A stretch of 64,000 nt of DNA from Rhinopithecus roxellana (lineage: Eukaryota; Chordata; Mammalia; Primates; Cercopithecidae), in assembly GCF_007565055.1 (NCBI RefSeq), contig NC_044559.1, positions 40,852,546 through 40,916,545 of the forward strand. The letters are read 5' to 3'. The stretch's first letter is position 1, and each line of letters starts with the position of its first letter. Below the pieces are notes generated by a model. That model worked only from the letters and a program-made list of their open reading frames with translations, was not told where the DNA came from and made no database searches. Both the position numbers and the translations under genes were made by a program. Below, piece after piece: positions 10,881 through 22,450 of the stretch.

Positions 10881-12640
10881 ATATTCTGCCCTGTCCCCCC
10901 AAATGTATGCTCTTCTCATATACAAAATACATTCTTTATAATCCCAACATTCCCAAACTCTTAACTCATTCCAGCATCAACTCTTAAAGTAAAAAATCCA
11001 AAGTCTCGTTTAAATATCATCTAACTCAGATGTGGGTGAGGCTCATGGTATGATTCATCCTGAGGCAAATTGCTCTTCAGCTGCAAGCCTGTGAAACCAA
11101 ACAAGTTATGTACTTAGAAAATACAATGGTGGGACATACTTGGGCTAGACATTTCCATTTTCAAAAGAGAAATAGGAAAGAAGAAAGGGGCAATGGAGCC
11201 CTAGTAAGTCCAAACTATAAGGCAAACTCCTTGAGATCTGAAGGCTCGAGAATAATCTTCACTGAGTCCTTGTTCTGCACTCCAGGCCCACTGCGGTAGA
11301 GGTTCTACCTTCCAGACCTGCTGAGGTGGGGGGCCTGCCTCCACAGCTCTACCCAGGAAGGGTTGTGCCCCTAGGGCCCCGCTGGTTGTTCCTATCCCCA
11401 CGGTGTCTGGCAGAGACCATCTTGCCTGTTGAATAGGGCAGTCCCCGCCTACTTCTTTGAAACCAAAGAAGCAGCCCTGATGATCTCTTAATCACCTTTG
11501 GACTTGTTCTGCCCTTGTCTTGAAGAATAGTGCACATTCTCTGCCAAAAAGCTCTGTGGTTCTGGCCTGTAAAACCCAGGAAGACCGACAGCCATCCTTC
11601 ATTCCTTCCCAGTTCATTCCCTTTCATCTCACACTGGCTGTTCTCCTGCTGAAGTGGCTTATCAAGTCCATGGTTCATACCCATATTGCTCTCCTTATCA
11701 GAGGGACTTGGGCACACCTGTAGTGTTTTCCCCTGAACAGGCCTTTTTTTTTTTTGAGACGGAGTCTCGCTCTGTCGCCCAGGCTGGAGTGCAGTGGCCG
11801 GATCTCAGCTCACTGCAAGCTCCGCCCCCCGGGTTTATGCCATTCTCCTGCCTCAGCCTCCCAAGTAGCTGGGACTAAAGGCGCCCGCCACCTCGCCTGG
11901 CTCGTTTTTTGTATTTTTTAGTAGAGACGGGGTTTCACTGTGTTAGCCAGGATGGTCTCGATCTCCTGACCTCGTGATCCGCCCGTCTCGGCCTCCCAAA
12001 GTGCTGGGATTACAGGCTTGAGCCACCACGCCCGGCCTGAACAGGCCTTTTTTAAAACTTCTGTAGTCTGGGTAGAACTTTTCAAATCTTTAAGTTCTAC
12101 TTCATTTTTGCTTAGCAATTCTGTCTTTAAGTCATAGCTCTCTTCTTGCATTTTACTATAATCAGGCAGGAGGCAAACTGCACCTTTGACATTTTGCTTA
12201 GAAATTGCTTCAGGTAAATATCCAATTGCACTCTAAAGTCCTCCCTTCCACGAAATACTAGAACATGCACACACTTCAACCAAGTTCTTTGCCACTTTAT
12301 AACAAGGATCATCTCCATATTGTCCAGTAACACATTCCTTATTTTAATTTGAGACTTCATCAGAATGCTCTTTACTGTTCATGTTTTCTACTGACATTCT
12401 GCTCAGGATTACTTAGGAATTCTCTGAGAAGATTGAGGCTTTTTCTACAGCTCATCTCTCTTCTTTCTGAGTCCTCACCAGCATCACCTTTAAAGGTTCA
12501 TGCAGGGCAGCATAGGCTTTTTCTAATAGCATGCACCTCCAAACTCTTCCAGCCTCTACCCATTACCCAGTTCCAAAGCTGCTTCCACATCTTTAGATGT
12601 TTGTTATAGCAGCACCCCTGCTGCTTGGTACCAAAATCTT
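10881..12640 (-). mobile_element. Internal region of a MaLR retroelement
   Basis: On the minus strand it reads like MaLR internal sequence (THE1/MST/MLT1), beginning beside a primer-site-like TTGGTACCAAGC motif near 12640 and ending at the LTR at 10880. Several open frames of 60-120 codons remain (for example 11349-11717 and 12127-12360, minus strand), but MaLR elements are non-autonomous and these are decayed remnants, not host genes. An AluY lies at 11744-12037. Confidence 0.78.
11744..12037 (-). mobile_element. AluY, young, inserted in the MaLR internal region
   Basis: It has the Old World monkey bases (GTGGCCGGATCTCAGC, GCCACCTCGCC). CTGAACAGGCC occurs on both sides as a target duplication. 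Confidence 0.93.
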
Positions 12641-12666
12641 TATTAGGGCTTCCCAGAACTAGTAGT

Positions 12667-12717
12667 GTATATGTGTGCACATGCATGCACACACACATGT
12701 GCACACACACACACACA
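12667..12717 (+). repeat. CA-rich alternating purine-pyrimidine repeat
   Basis: An imperfect (CA)n/(TG)n tract bordering the left end of the Tigger element. Confidence 0.85.
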
Positions 12718-12929
12718 GAGTTGACCCTTGGACGACACAAGTTAGTGTGGGTTCATGTATAGTGTATTTTCTTTTGACTCTGCCACGCGTGAGACCTCAA
12801 GACCTACCCCTTCTCTTCTTTCCTCTTCCTCAGCCTACTCAACATGAAGATAAGGATGAAAATCTTTGTAATGATCCGCTTCCACTTAATGAGTAGTAAA
12901 TACATTTTCTCTTCTTTATGGTTTTCTTT

Positions 12930-13222
12930 CTTTTTTTTTTTTTTTTGAGACTGAGTTTCGTTCTTGTTGCCCAGGCTGGAATGCAATAGTGCGGCCTCAG
13001 CTCACTGCAACCTCCGCCTCCCAGGTTCAAGCAATGCTCCTACCTCAGCCTCCCAAGTAGCTGGGATTGCAGGCATGCACCACCACGCCTGGCTAATTTT
13101 TTGTAGAGATGGGAGTTTCACCATGTAGGCCAGGTTGGTCTTGAACTCCTGACCTCAGCTGATCCGCCTGTCTTGGCCTTGCAAAGTGCTGTGTTTACAG
13201 GTGTGAACCACCAAACCTGGCC
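12930..13222 (-). mobile_element. Alu inside the Tigger element (first of three)
   Basis: A full-length reverse Alu; GGTTTTCTT repeated on each side. Confidence 0.9.
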
Positions 13223-13280
13223 CCTTGTGGTTTTCTTAATAGCATTTTCTTTTCTCTAGCTTACTTTATTCATATGTTCA

Positions 13281-13575
13281 TTTTTTTTGAGACAGAGTTT
13301 CCCTCTTGTCGCCCAGGCTGGAGTACAGTGGCGCGATCTCAGCTCACTGCAACCTCTGCCTCCTGGATTCAAGTGATTCTCCTGCCTCAGCCTCCCAAGT
13401 AGCTGGGATTACAGGTGCCTGCCACCGTGCCCAGCTAATCTTTTGTATTTTTCATAGAGATGGAGTTTCACCATGTTGGCCAGGCTGGTCTCAAACCCCA
13501 GACCTCAGGTGATCCACTTGCCTTGGCTTCCCAAAGTGTTGGGATTACAGGTGTGAGCCACTACCGTGCCCAGCC
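13281..13575 (-). mobile_element. Alu inside the Tigger element (second of three)
   Basis: A full-length reverse Alu; AGCTTACTTTATT on each side as target duplication. Confidence 0.92.
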
Positions 13576-13713
13576 CAGCTTACTTTATTGTAAGAATACA
13601 ATATATAATATAGCATACAAAGTATGTGTTAATCAACTATTTATGTTAGGCTTCTGATCAATAGTAGACTTTTCATAGTTAAGTTTTGGGGGAGTTAAAA
13701 GCTGTATGTGGAT

Positions 13714-13960
13714 TTTGTTTTTGTTTTTGAGACAGGATCTTGCTCTGTTGCCCAGGCTGGAGTGAAATGGAGCGATCTCAGCTCACTACAGCCTCGACTG
13801 CCTAGGTTCAAGCAGTTCTCATGCTTCAGTCTCTTGAGTAGCTGGGACTACAGGTGCACGTCATGGTACGCGGCTAATTTTTGTCTTTTTTTGGTAGAGA
13901 TGGGGTTTTGCTATGTTGCCCAGTCTGGTTTCAAACTCCTGAGCTCAGGTTATCCACCTG
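13714..13960 (-). mobile_element. Alu inside the Tigger element (third of three), 5'-truncated
   Basis: A reverse Alu ending at GTTATCCACCTG, so about 50 bp of the Alu 5' end are missing. Confidence 0.88.
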
Positions 13961-14019
13961 AGAAAGTTGTATGTGCATGGGGAGTCAGCATCCCTAACTC
14001 CTGCATTGTTCAGGGGTAA

Positions 14020-14024
<5 letters not shown>

Positions 14025-14066
<42 letters not shown>
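14025..14066 (+). repeat. (TG)n microsatellite
   Basis: About 20 TG units at the right end of the Tigger element, belonging to the interrupted MLT2 LTR. Confidence 0.9.
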
Positions 14067-14070
<4 letters not shown>

Positions 14071-14599
14071 AGAGATTTAACATCTATACAGAGATTATTA
14101 TATACAGAGATTTGTTATTTAAGGATAATTATTATAAGGGATTGGCTTATGTGATTATGGAGGCTGCCATCTGCAATCTGGAGAACCAGGAAAGCTGGTG
14201 GTATAATTCTAGTCCAAACCCAAATAACTGAGAACCAGGGGAGTCAATGATGTAAGTCTCAGTTGGAATCCAAGGGCCTGACGGCCAGGAGCACTGATGT
14301 CTGCAGGCAGGAAAAGATGATGTCCCAGCTCAGAGAGCAAGGTAGCCCATCCTCTGCCTTTTTGTTCTATTCTGGCACTCAGTGGATCAGATGATGCCCA
14401 TCTGTATTGGTGAGGGCAGTCTTTATTCAGTTTACCAATTCAAATGCAAATCTTTTCTGGAAATACCCTCACACGCAAACCCAGAAATAATGTTTTACCA
14501 GCAATCTGGGTGTCCCTTCCCAGTCAAGTTGACCCACAAAATTAACCATCACAGGGTCATTTACAGATATTTCCTACACTTTAAAAATGAGATCAAGAA

Positions 14600-16015
14600 A
14601 ACTAGTCAGAGGTTTTGTTTCTGACAGCAGCAGTATTTGATGAGATAATGGCCAAGAATTTTCTAAAACCAACTATAAATACAAGCCACAGATTCAAGAA
14701 GTACTTTGAATCCAAGGGGAAAAAACATAAAACCATTTAGAGGATATCCTAAAAGCAGCCAAAGAAAAAAATACACATTAAATTCAAAGGCATAAGCATT
14801 GATAGAAACAATGGAAGCCAGAAGACAATGGAATGATGTCGTCAAAGTGCCTGTCCAGAATTTTATACCTTCAGAAATTAAGAAAAATAAAGACATTTTG
14901 AGACAAACAAAAACTGAGAGAATTTGTCACCAGGAGTCTCTGCATTAAAAGAAATACTAGAGAGGACTGGGCGCAGTGGCTCATACCTGTAATCCCAGGA
15001 TTTTGGGAGGCCAAGGCGGGCGGATCACTTGAGGTCAGGAGTTCAAGACCAGCCTGGTCCAACATGGTAATACCCTGTCTGTACTGAAAATATGAAAATT
15101 AGCCAGGCGTGGTGGTGGGCGCCTGCAATCCCAGCTACTCGGGAGGCTGAGGCAGGAGAATTGCTTGGATCTGGGAGGCAGAGGTTGCAGTGAGCCAAGA
15201 TTGTGCCACTGTACTCCAGCCTGGGCAACAGAGCGAGACTCTGTCCTCCTCCCCCCGCCCAAAACAAAAATAGATTTTCAGGCAAAAGGAAAATGATTCC
15301 AGATGGGAGCATGGAGGGGTAGGAAGAAATGAAGATCAATGGAAAGGGGAAATAGTAAATTTAAGTGAATTTGTCATCATGTATGGGGCTTAACTTTAAA
15401 TGTAGAATTAAAATACACAACAATAATAGTAACAGTGGGGAATTAAAAGGAGTTGGTATCTAAGTCCTTTCACTGTCCAGCAGCTGGAAAAAATATGAAT
15501 TTACATTAGGCTTTTGTAAATTAGGGTTTGTGTTATCCCCTACAGTGTAACCACTAACAGAATAATATTGTAAAAAGCTCATAAAGGGGAAAAGCAGAAT
15601 CATAATTATTTAAAAACTTAATCTAAAAGAAGGCAAGAAAAGGTATGTATGGAACAAGTGGGACAAATAGTAAGATGATAGTTTGATTCCTAAATATGAT
15701 AGTCATTACATAACAAATGAGTAGACTTAATGCTTCTATTAAAAACCAAAGATATTTATACTAGAAAAACAATAAAATCCATCTACATGCTTGCTTTCAA
15801 GACAAATGCCTTGGATATATGAATACAGAAAGTAAAAGCATAGAAACTGTGAACATTAGCCTAACGAAAACTGATGTCACTGTGCTAATATCAAAGTAGA
15901 ATTTAAGGCAAGAAGTAGAGAGAGAGAATCATTTCAAAAATAACAAAATTTTCAAGTCACCAGAAAGAACAGTTTGAAATTTGTATGCACCTAAGCATAA
16001 CCTTAAAACCAGCTA
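14600..16015 (+). mobile_element. Ancient L1 (L1M) fragment
   Basis: Segments such as GAAGCCAGAAGACAATGGAA and AAAATAAAGACATTTTGAGA are L1-like in sense orientation. An Alu at 14964-15270 splits it. It carries no long open frame. Confidence 0.7.
14964..15270 (+). mobile_element. Alu (AluS-like) in the L1 fragment
   Basis: A full-length Alu whose tail is C-rich (CCTCCTCCCCCCGCCC) before the A-run, an odd tail. Confidence 0.9.
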
Positions 16016-16031
16016 TATATATATATATATA
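16012..16031 (+). repeat. (TA)n short tract
   Basis: About nine TA units. Confidence 0.85.
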
Positions 16032-16378
16032 AAGCAGTGAGTAATTTGGCTTACGTTTTTTAGTTTAGACTGTCAGTTTGAAATGACAGAGGAACGTGAG
16101 TATTCCTGTTAGCAATGTGACAGAAAAGAAAGGAAAGGCGAGCAGACTTTTCCCCTTTTCAGATTATGTTTTTTCCTTCTTTACCAACATGTCTCCATCC
16201 TCTGATGTATCCAGTGCAAATATAGACTCTTCTGTGGCGCTTTGAGCATAATCAGCAGAAGCCCTTCAAGAAATATTTGTATTTGAATATTATGCTACAA
16301 AAGACTTTGGAGTATATAGTATGCACGTCTGTCTTTGGGTTAGTATTTGTTGATGGGTCAGTATAATTATAAATTCTT

Positions 16379-16680
16379 GTCAAGTGTGGTAGCACACACC
16401 TATAGTCCTAGCTACTAGAGGGCTAAGGTGGGAGGATCACTTGGGCCCAGGAGTTCTGGGCTGGGGTGAGCTATGCTGATTGGGTGTCTGCACTAAGTTT
16501 GGCATCAAACATGGCAGCCTCTTGGGAGGGGAGACGACCGGGTTGCCTAAGGAGGAGTGAACTGGCCCAGATCAGAAATGGAGCAGGTCAGAATTCCCAT
16601 GCTGTGATCAGTAGTGGGGTCAAGCCTGTGAATAGCCACTGCTCTCCAGCCTGGCCAATATAATGAGAATCCTGTCTCTT
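16379..16680 (+). pseudogene. RN7SL pseudogene: 7SL RNA pseudogene, full length
   Basis: It is about 302 nt, nearly the length of 7SL RNA (about 300), and unlike Alu it contains the whole S domain: TTGGGTGTCTGCACTAAG, TTGCCTAAGGAGGAGTGAA, GATCAGTAGTGGGGTCAAGC and GTGAATAGCCACTGC. Many substitutions (for example the 5' end reads CAAGTGTGGTAGCA rather than GCCGGGCGCGGTGGC) mean it is a decayed copy. An A-rich tail follows, and ATTA(T/C)AAATTCT flanks both ends, showing L1-driven retroposition. Confidence 0.93.
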
Positions 16681-16689
16681 AAAAGGGAG

Positions 16690-17435
16690 AGAAAGAAAAT
16701 AAAAAAATTACAAATTCTCCTGTGCTAGCTCCTCAAGTCATAATTGCACAACCGTGTGAGTGTTCAGGCTGATGGGTGCTCTCTGACCATTTCCCAGCCT
16801 CTCTGTGACTGTTCCAGTGGACTAGGAAAGGTAATCTTGGCTTCAGGAATGTAGTGTGCAGTATTAGAGCATACTAAAGGAAGTAAACACCTGAGACTGC
16901 TTAGTAAATGCACTTTCTCTTCCTTTTTGCCTTTGTTCCTCACATGAATGTTTATAGAGATAAATTGCAAAGTGTTCAAAAGAGCAGTGAAAATAGAGCC
17001 TACAAAATAAATTATGGTTGTATGCTGTGAACATAAGTCATTTTAAGTTCTTAAGTAAAATTAAAAGGATTAGTGCCAAAGTAACTGGTTACTTTCCATT
17101 TCTCCTGTTTTCCTTACGTGAGAGAACTAAGAAAGCAGGGTTTGGATTAGGTTTAAAGAATTTCCATGGAGTAGGGAATAGTGGTCAAAGAGAACTTCAG
17201 ATTTATCTGTAGTGTTTAAACTTTCAAAAAATGGGATATATTCATATATTCCCTATATAATGTTAATAAAAATAAAAATGCTGGACATGAATTGGTGGAT
17301 TAAATGTATATCTTTTCTGTATGTCAATAGGATGGTTAGCAATGTCTAGAAATATGTAGTTGCAGTACCCCTTAGAGGTAAGGTCATGAGTAGGGAGTCG
17401 GTTAATTTAAAAATTTTTATTTGTATTTATTTACT
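16690..17435 (+). other. Unique intronic DNA
   Basis: No gene, exon or repeat that I can name. Confidence 0.5.
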
Positions 17436-17534
17436 TTTTAAGACAATATCTCACTATGCTACCGGGCTCCAGTGATGCTCCTGCCTCAGCCTCCTGAGTA
17501 GCTGGGACTACAGGCACACGCCACTGGATCTGGC
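17436..17534 (-). mobile_element. Alu fragment
   Basis: A short reverse Alu piece with the central segment GCCTCAGCCTCCTGAGTAGC. Confidence 0.8.
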
Positions 17535-17536
17535 AA

Positions 17537-18066
17537 TGATGTTTAATTTTTTGCGTCAACTTGACTGGGAAAGGATGCCCAGAAAGCTGGTACAAAATGA
17601 TTTCTGGTCATGTGTGTGAGGGTGTTTCCAGAAGAGACTTGGGTTTGAGTTGGTGGACTGAGTAAAGAAGACCCATCCTCACCAGTGGAGGTGAGCATCA
17701 TCCCATCTGCTGAGGGCCGGAACAGAACCAAAAAGGAAGTATGGATTCACTGTGTTTGAGCCTGGGCATCTATCTTCTCCTGCTCTTGGACGTCAGAGCT
17801 CCTGGATCTCAAGCTTTCAAACTCAGATTGGGACTTAAAACCTCAGCCTCCCAGTTGTCGGCCCTTCGGACTTGGACTGGGACTTTGACCATTGACTCCC
17901 TTGGACTTGGACTGAATTATACCACAGGCTTTTCTGGTTCTCCAGCTTGCAGATGGCAGATTGTTGGGACTTTTTGGCTTCTATAGTCATATGAGCAATT
18001 CCAATAATAAATCTCCTTTTATTTATATATCCTCTTGGTTCTGTTTCTCCAGAGAACCATAATGCA
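17537..18066 (+). mobile_element. MLT2-type (ERVL) LTR
   Basis: It opens TGATGTTTAATTTTTTGCGT followed by CAACTTGACTGGG, has the polyadenylation-like AATAATAAATCTCC near 18004, and ends CCAGAGAACCATAATGCA. This is the same LTR class as the one at 12640-14552, in the opposite orientation. Confidence 0.78.
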
Positions 18067-18105
18067 GGAGAAATTTTTTTTTTGTAAAGTGGTATGAAAA
18101 TCTTT

Positions 18106-18227
18106 ATCCTACAATTGTTCATCTCCTTTTGAGTGAGTCACTTTCTAAGTCAAGCAATTGAATGTTATCCTACAATTGCTCATCTCCTTTTGAGTGAGTC
18201 ACTTTCTAAGTCAAGCAATTGAATGTT
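18106..18227 (+). repeat. 61-bp tandem duplication
   Basis: Two adjacent 61-bp copies (18106-18166 and 18167-18227), both starting ATCCTACAATTG and ending CAATTGAATGTT, differ at a single base (TTGTTC against TTGCTC). Confidence 0.95.
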
Positions 18228-18229
18228 TT

Positions 18230-19070
18230 CCAGGAGTATTGTTTTAGCTTGCCCTCCAGGTCATGCTTTTCAAGATAATCACTTCCTAATCTGTTTTTGT
18301 TATCTTCTGGGGAAGTCAGGTTTCCTTGTCTCTTTTTTCCTGGAAGAGGCAAGGTTACAAAATTGACTTTTTCCCCTTATTGTAATATGTTTAAAAAGTT
18401 GGAAAAAAAATCTTTATGCTGTCAGGCCTTGCTAGATTCTATTTTTTTTTTCCTTGTTATACTGTGTATATCCGAATCTCAAAATGGCACTTTAATTGAA
18501 CCAAATTTCTTTTCCTGGTGGATGACAAATAAATACATAGCCTACTTTGGTGCTTTTAAAAATTTTATTGTAAAATGATACCTGATGGATAATAGGATTA
18601 CCAAAGAGTAGTGATGCTGTACCTTTACATTTGTCTTGTTTTAATTCTAAGTATAAAAAGTAGAGATCATTTAACCCTGTAGCTCAATACGCACATTCCT
18701 GCCGGACATCTCAGGCTCTTATGTGGCAGTAGTGTTGTGTTTTGTTTCACCTAAGGCAAAATAATTACAGGAATAGAGACTACTGTTATTTTTTGTGAGG
18801 TTTTGTTTGTTTGTTTTATTTTCTAGAGTGAGTGTTGTTTTTGCTTGGAAATAGCTCAGTGTTCAGTTCATAATTTTTCTTTTTGTGATAATTTTGATTA
18901 TTCCCTTGAACACTATTCCAGACAGCTACATCTTTTCACTAGTGTTGATACATTTCAAGAGTTAATAGGCTGTCCTATCCTAACCTCCATTTTTGGTAGA
19001 AAGTATACTTTTTAGTTTTTTATCATCTTCTTAAGGCTCCTAACAAGTTCTTTTGTTCTTCAGAAGGAGC
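18230..19070 (+). other. Unique intronic DNA
   Basis: No feature recognised. The 93-codon frame at 18297-18578 has no recognisable domain and is probably chance. Confidence 0.5.
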
Positions 19071-20576
19071 TTTTTAAAAAACCAAAAAACAAAAAAACTT
19101 GAAATTTAATTTACATACCATAAAATTGACCCTTTTAAAGTGTACAGTTAAGTGGTTTTTAGTAGATTTGCAAGGTTATGCAACATTTATCACTCTCTAA
19201 TTCCAAAACATTTTCAGCATCCAAGAATGAAACCTCTCAGATGGCCAGTTATTTCTCATTACCCCTTCACCCAGCTCCTGGCAACCACTAACCTAATCTA
19301 CCTGTCTCTAGGGATTTTCCTGTTCTCAATATTTCACATAAACAAAATCATACACATGTGTGGACCTTTGTGATTGACTTTTTTCACTTAGCACAATGTT
19401 TTTAAGGATTGTCCATGTTGAAGCATGTATCAGCACTTCCTTTATAGCTGAATAATATTCCCTTGTATGGATAGACCACGTTTTGTCTGTTCCTTCATCC
19501 CTTGATGGATGTTTGGGTTGTTTCCGCAGAAGGACTTTTTTTTTTTTTAATTTAAATTTTTAGGTAGTATAAGTGCATGGTTTAACAATGTAAATAGTAG
19601 TAAAAGGTATTCAGTGAAGCCTCCCTCACTCCCCGTCCCTATCTGCCCTATTTCCACTACTTCATCCAACGTAGCACCATCATTATTGGTTTCTTGTGAA
19701 TCCTCCCAGAGTTTCTTTATGCGTTTACAAAAAAAATACAATTATTATGCTTACAGTCTTCATTTTCCCAACCTTCTCAAGTCTATAGAATACATTGCTA
19801 GGAGAGGAACAGATTGAATGAAGCATATACACAGTTTGAATTTTGATGCATCTCCAATTTTGTTACCTTTCACAAAGAGATTTCTTTTTGACAATCTGAT
19901 GGAGAAAAAGTGATCTTCCTATTTTAATTTATATTTATTTGATTATTGCTGAACTTAATTATATTTTTAATGTTTATCATCTGTACTCCCTCCATCAAGT
20001 GTGGATTTATATCTTTTTTTGCTTTGGGGACATTATCTTTTCCTTTTCTACAGGTTTTATTGAGGAACTGTTGCAGAAGGGGAAAAGAAACCTCAGTCTA
20101 GGATTGTACTCAATTCCAAATATAGTAAGGAAAAGAGTGTGGTGGGTAAGAATATACAGCAAAAGAGTGTGGTAGGTAGGAATCTGTGGATGGAAAATTA
20201 CTGAGAGGAAACCTACTACGTTTTTCTTGTTGGTTGATACAGCTCTTTATATTTCATAAATACTTACCTTTAGGATGCCATGTGTCGCAAATACTTTCCT
20301 GTTTGTCATTTGCTTTTCATTTTGTTTATAGTGTGATTTACCACCAAGATATGTTTCATTTTTAATGTAATCAAACCTGTTCATTTTATGACTTCTGGAT
20401 TATGTATCATGCTTCCAAAGGTCCTTCTGCTCTGAGATGATAAAGAATCTGCTATATTTTGCTTTGTTTACATTTTTAGCAATTAGCTCATCTACAATTA
20501 ATTTTTGGGCATGGCCTGCAGTGGGAATTTAACTTTTTTTTTGTATGGAGAACCAATTATTTCAACATCGTTTTAA

Positions 20577-20880
20577 TTTTTTTTTTTTTTTTTTGAGATG
20601 GAATCTCGCTCTGTAGCCCAGGCTTGAGTGCAGTGGTGAGATCTTGACTCACTGCAACCTCCACCTCCTGGGTCCTGGTTCAAGCAGTTCTCCTGCCTCA
20701 GCCTCCTGAGTAGCTGGGATTATAGGCACGTGCCACCATGCCCAGCTAATTTTTGTATTTTTAATAGAGATGGGGTTTCACCGTGTTGGCCAGGATGGTC
20801 TTGAACACATGACCTCGTGATCCGCTTGCCTCAGCTTCTCAAAGTGCCGGGATTACAGGTGTGAGCCACTGTGCCCAGCC
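20577..20880 (-). mobile_element. Alu (AluS-like)
   Basis: A reverse Alu, the first in a run of three reverse Alus. Confidence 0.9.
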
Positions 20881-20884
20881 TAAT

Positions 20885-21188
20885 TTTTTTTTTTTTTTTT
20901 TTTTTTGAGACGGAGTCTTGCTCTGTCACCCAGGCTGGAGTGCAGTGGCCGGATCTCAGCTCACTGCAAGCTCCGCCTCCGGGGTTTACGCCATTCTCCT
21001 GCCTCAGCCTCCCGAGTAGCTGGGACTACAGGCGCCCGCCACCTCGCCCGGCTAGTTTTTTGTATTTTTTAGTAGAGACGGGGTTTCACCGTGTTAGCCA
21101 GGATGGTCTCGATCTCCTGACCTCGTGATCCACCCGTCTCGGCCTCCCAAAGTGCTGGGATTACAGGCTTGAGTCACCGCGCCCGGCC
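20885..21188 (-). mobile_element. AluY, young, Old World monkey type
   Basis: GTGGCCGGATCTCAGC and GCCACCTCGCCCGGC are present; CTAATTTTT is repeated at both sides. Confidence 0.92.
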
Positions 21189-21210
21189 TCTAATTTTTAA
21201 AAATTATTAT

Positions 21211-21499
21211 CTTTTTTGAGACAAGGTCTTGCTCTGTTGCCCAGGATAGAGTACAATGGTTGGAACTCGTCTTACTGCAACCTTCGCCTCTTGGGGTCAA
21301 GCGATCCTCCCACGTCAGCCTCCTGAATAGCTGGAACTACAGACGTCTGCCACCATGCCCGGCTAATTTTTGTATTTTTTGTAGAGACAGGGTCTCGCTG
21401 TGTTGCACGGGCTAGTCTCAAACTCCTGGACTCAAGCAATCCACCCACCCTGGCCTCCCAAAGTGCTAGGATTACAGACATGAGCCACCTCTCCCAGCC
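21211..21499 (-). mobile_element. Alu, old (AluJ-like)
   Basis: A diverged reverse Alu. Third in the run. Confidence 0.88.
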
Positions 21500-21888
21500 T
21501 GTTTTTTATTTTAAAATTAAGTAAAAACCTTAAATTTTAGTTTCAGGGGGAACATGTGCGGGTTTGTTACACGAGTATATTGCATGATGCTGAGTTTTGG
21601 TCTTCTGTTGATCCTGTCACTCAAATAGGTGAACATACTACCCAATAGCTGGTTTTCCAACCCTTGCTGCCTTCCCACCATCCCCCGTTTCGGAATCTCC
21701 AGTGTCTGTCGTTTCAATTTATTGAGACACCATTCTTTTCCCTTCTTTATCATCATTTATGAGATGTTCATTTTTACATAAGTCATGTCTGGCTTCTCTA
21801 TTCTAGTGATTCATTTATTCCTTTATTAGTATCAAGTTTTAATTCCTATGCTTTTTTCCTCCTGCGCTTGCTCTGTCTCCCATGTTGG

Positions 21889-22028
21889 GTTTCACTCTTT
21901 CCCCCATGCTGGAGTACAGTGATGCAATCATAGCCTACTGCCAACTTCTTCAACTCCTGAGCTCAAGCAGTCCTCTTGCCTCAGCCTCCGAAGTAGCTGG
22001 AATTACAGGTGCGAGCCACCACGCCTGA
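21889..22028 (-). mobile_element. Alu fragment, old
   Basis: About half an Alu, diverged (CCCCCATGCTGGAGTACAGT). Confidence 0.82.
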
Positions 22029-22147
22029 CGTTACCATAATTCTGCCTAGGAAGACAAATAGTCTCAATTCTTTTTCTAAGTTTTTACTGGATGTTTTTAC
22101 ACATGTAGTGTTTCAAGTGAAATTTAAAATATATTTAAATTTCCCAT

Positions 22148-22450
22148 CTGGGCTCAGTGGCTCACGCCTGTAATCCCAGCACTTTGGGAGGCCAAGGTGG
22201 GTGGATCACAAGGTCAAAAGATCGAGACCATCCTGGCTACATGATGAAACCCCATCTCTACTAAAAATACAAAAATTAGCTGGACGTGGTGGCGGGCGCC
22301 TGTAGTCCCAGCTACTCGGAAGGCTGAGGCAGGAGAATTGCTTGAACCCAGGAGGCGGAAGTTGCAGTGAGTCAAGATCGCATCAGTGCACTCCAGCCTG
22401 GACGACAGAGTGAGACTCCGTCTCCAAAAAAAAAAAAAAAAAAAAAAAAA
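22148..22450 (+). mobile_element. Alu (AluS/Y-like)
   Basis: A full-length Alu with a 27-base A-tail. Confidence 0.9.

Larger units (their letters stand above)
12718..14024. mobile_element. Tigger-family DNA transposon carrying three Alus
   Basis: It starts GAGTTGACCCTTGGACGACA and ends with the imperfect reverse complement GCATTGTTCAGGGGTAAACTC. Interior segments include CTCAGCCTACTCAACATGAA and CTTCCACTTAATGAGTAGT, which I know from non-autonomous Tigger elements. Three separate reverse Alus split it. Confidence 0.78.
12640..14552 (-). mobile_element. MLT2-type (ERVL) LTR, broken by a Tigger element
   Basis: The right part at 14025-14552 reads on the minus strand as an MLT2-type LTR, opening TGATGGTTAATTTTGTGGGT near 14550. 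The short left part at 12640-12717 (TTAGGGCTTCCCAGAACTAG) is the other LTR end. The Tigger element at 12718-14024 interrupts the TG/CA-repeat region that lies inside this LTR. Confidence 0.7.

Noticed and set aside
11349..12360. Minus-strand frames of 77-122 codons resembling retroelement protein text
   Set aside because: They belong to the decayed MaLR internal region. They are separated by stops and an Alu and show no sign of being functional.
16466..16663. 65-codon frame at 16466
   Set aside because: It lies entirely inside the 7SL RNA pseudogene.
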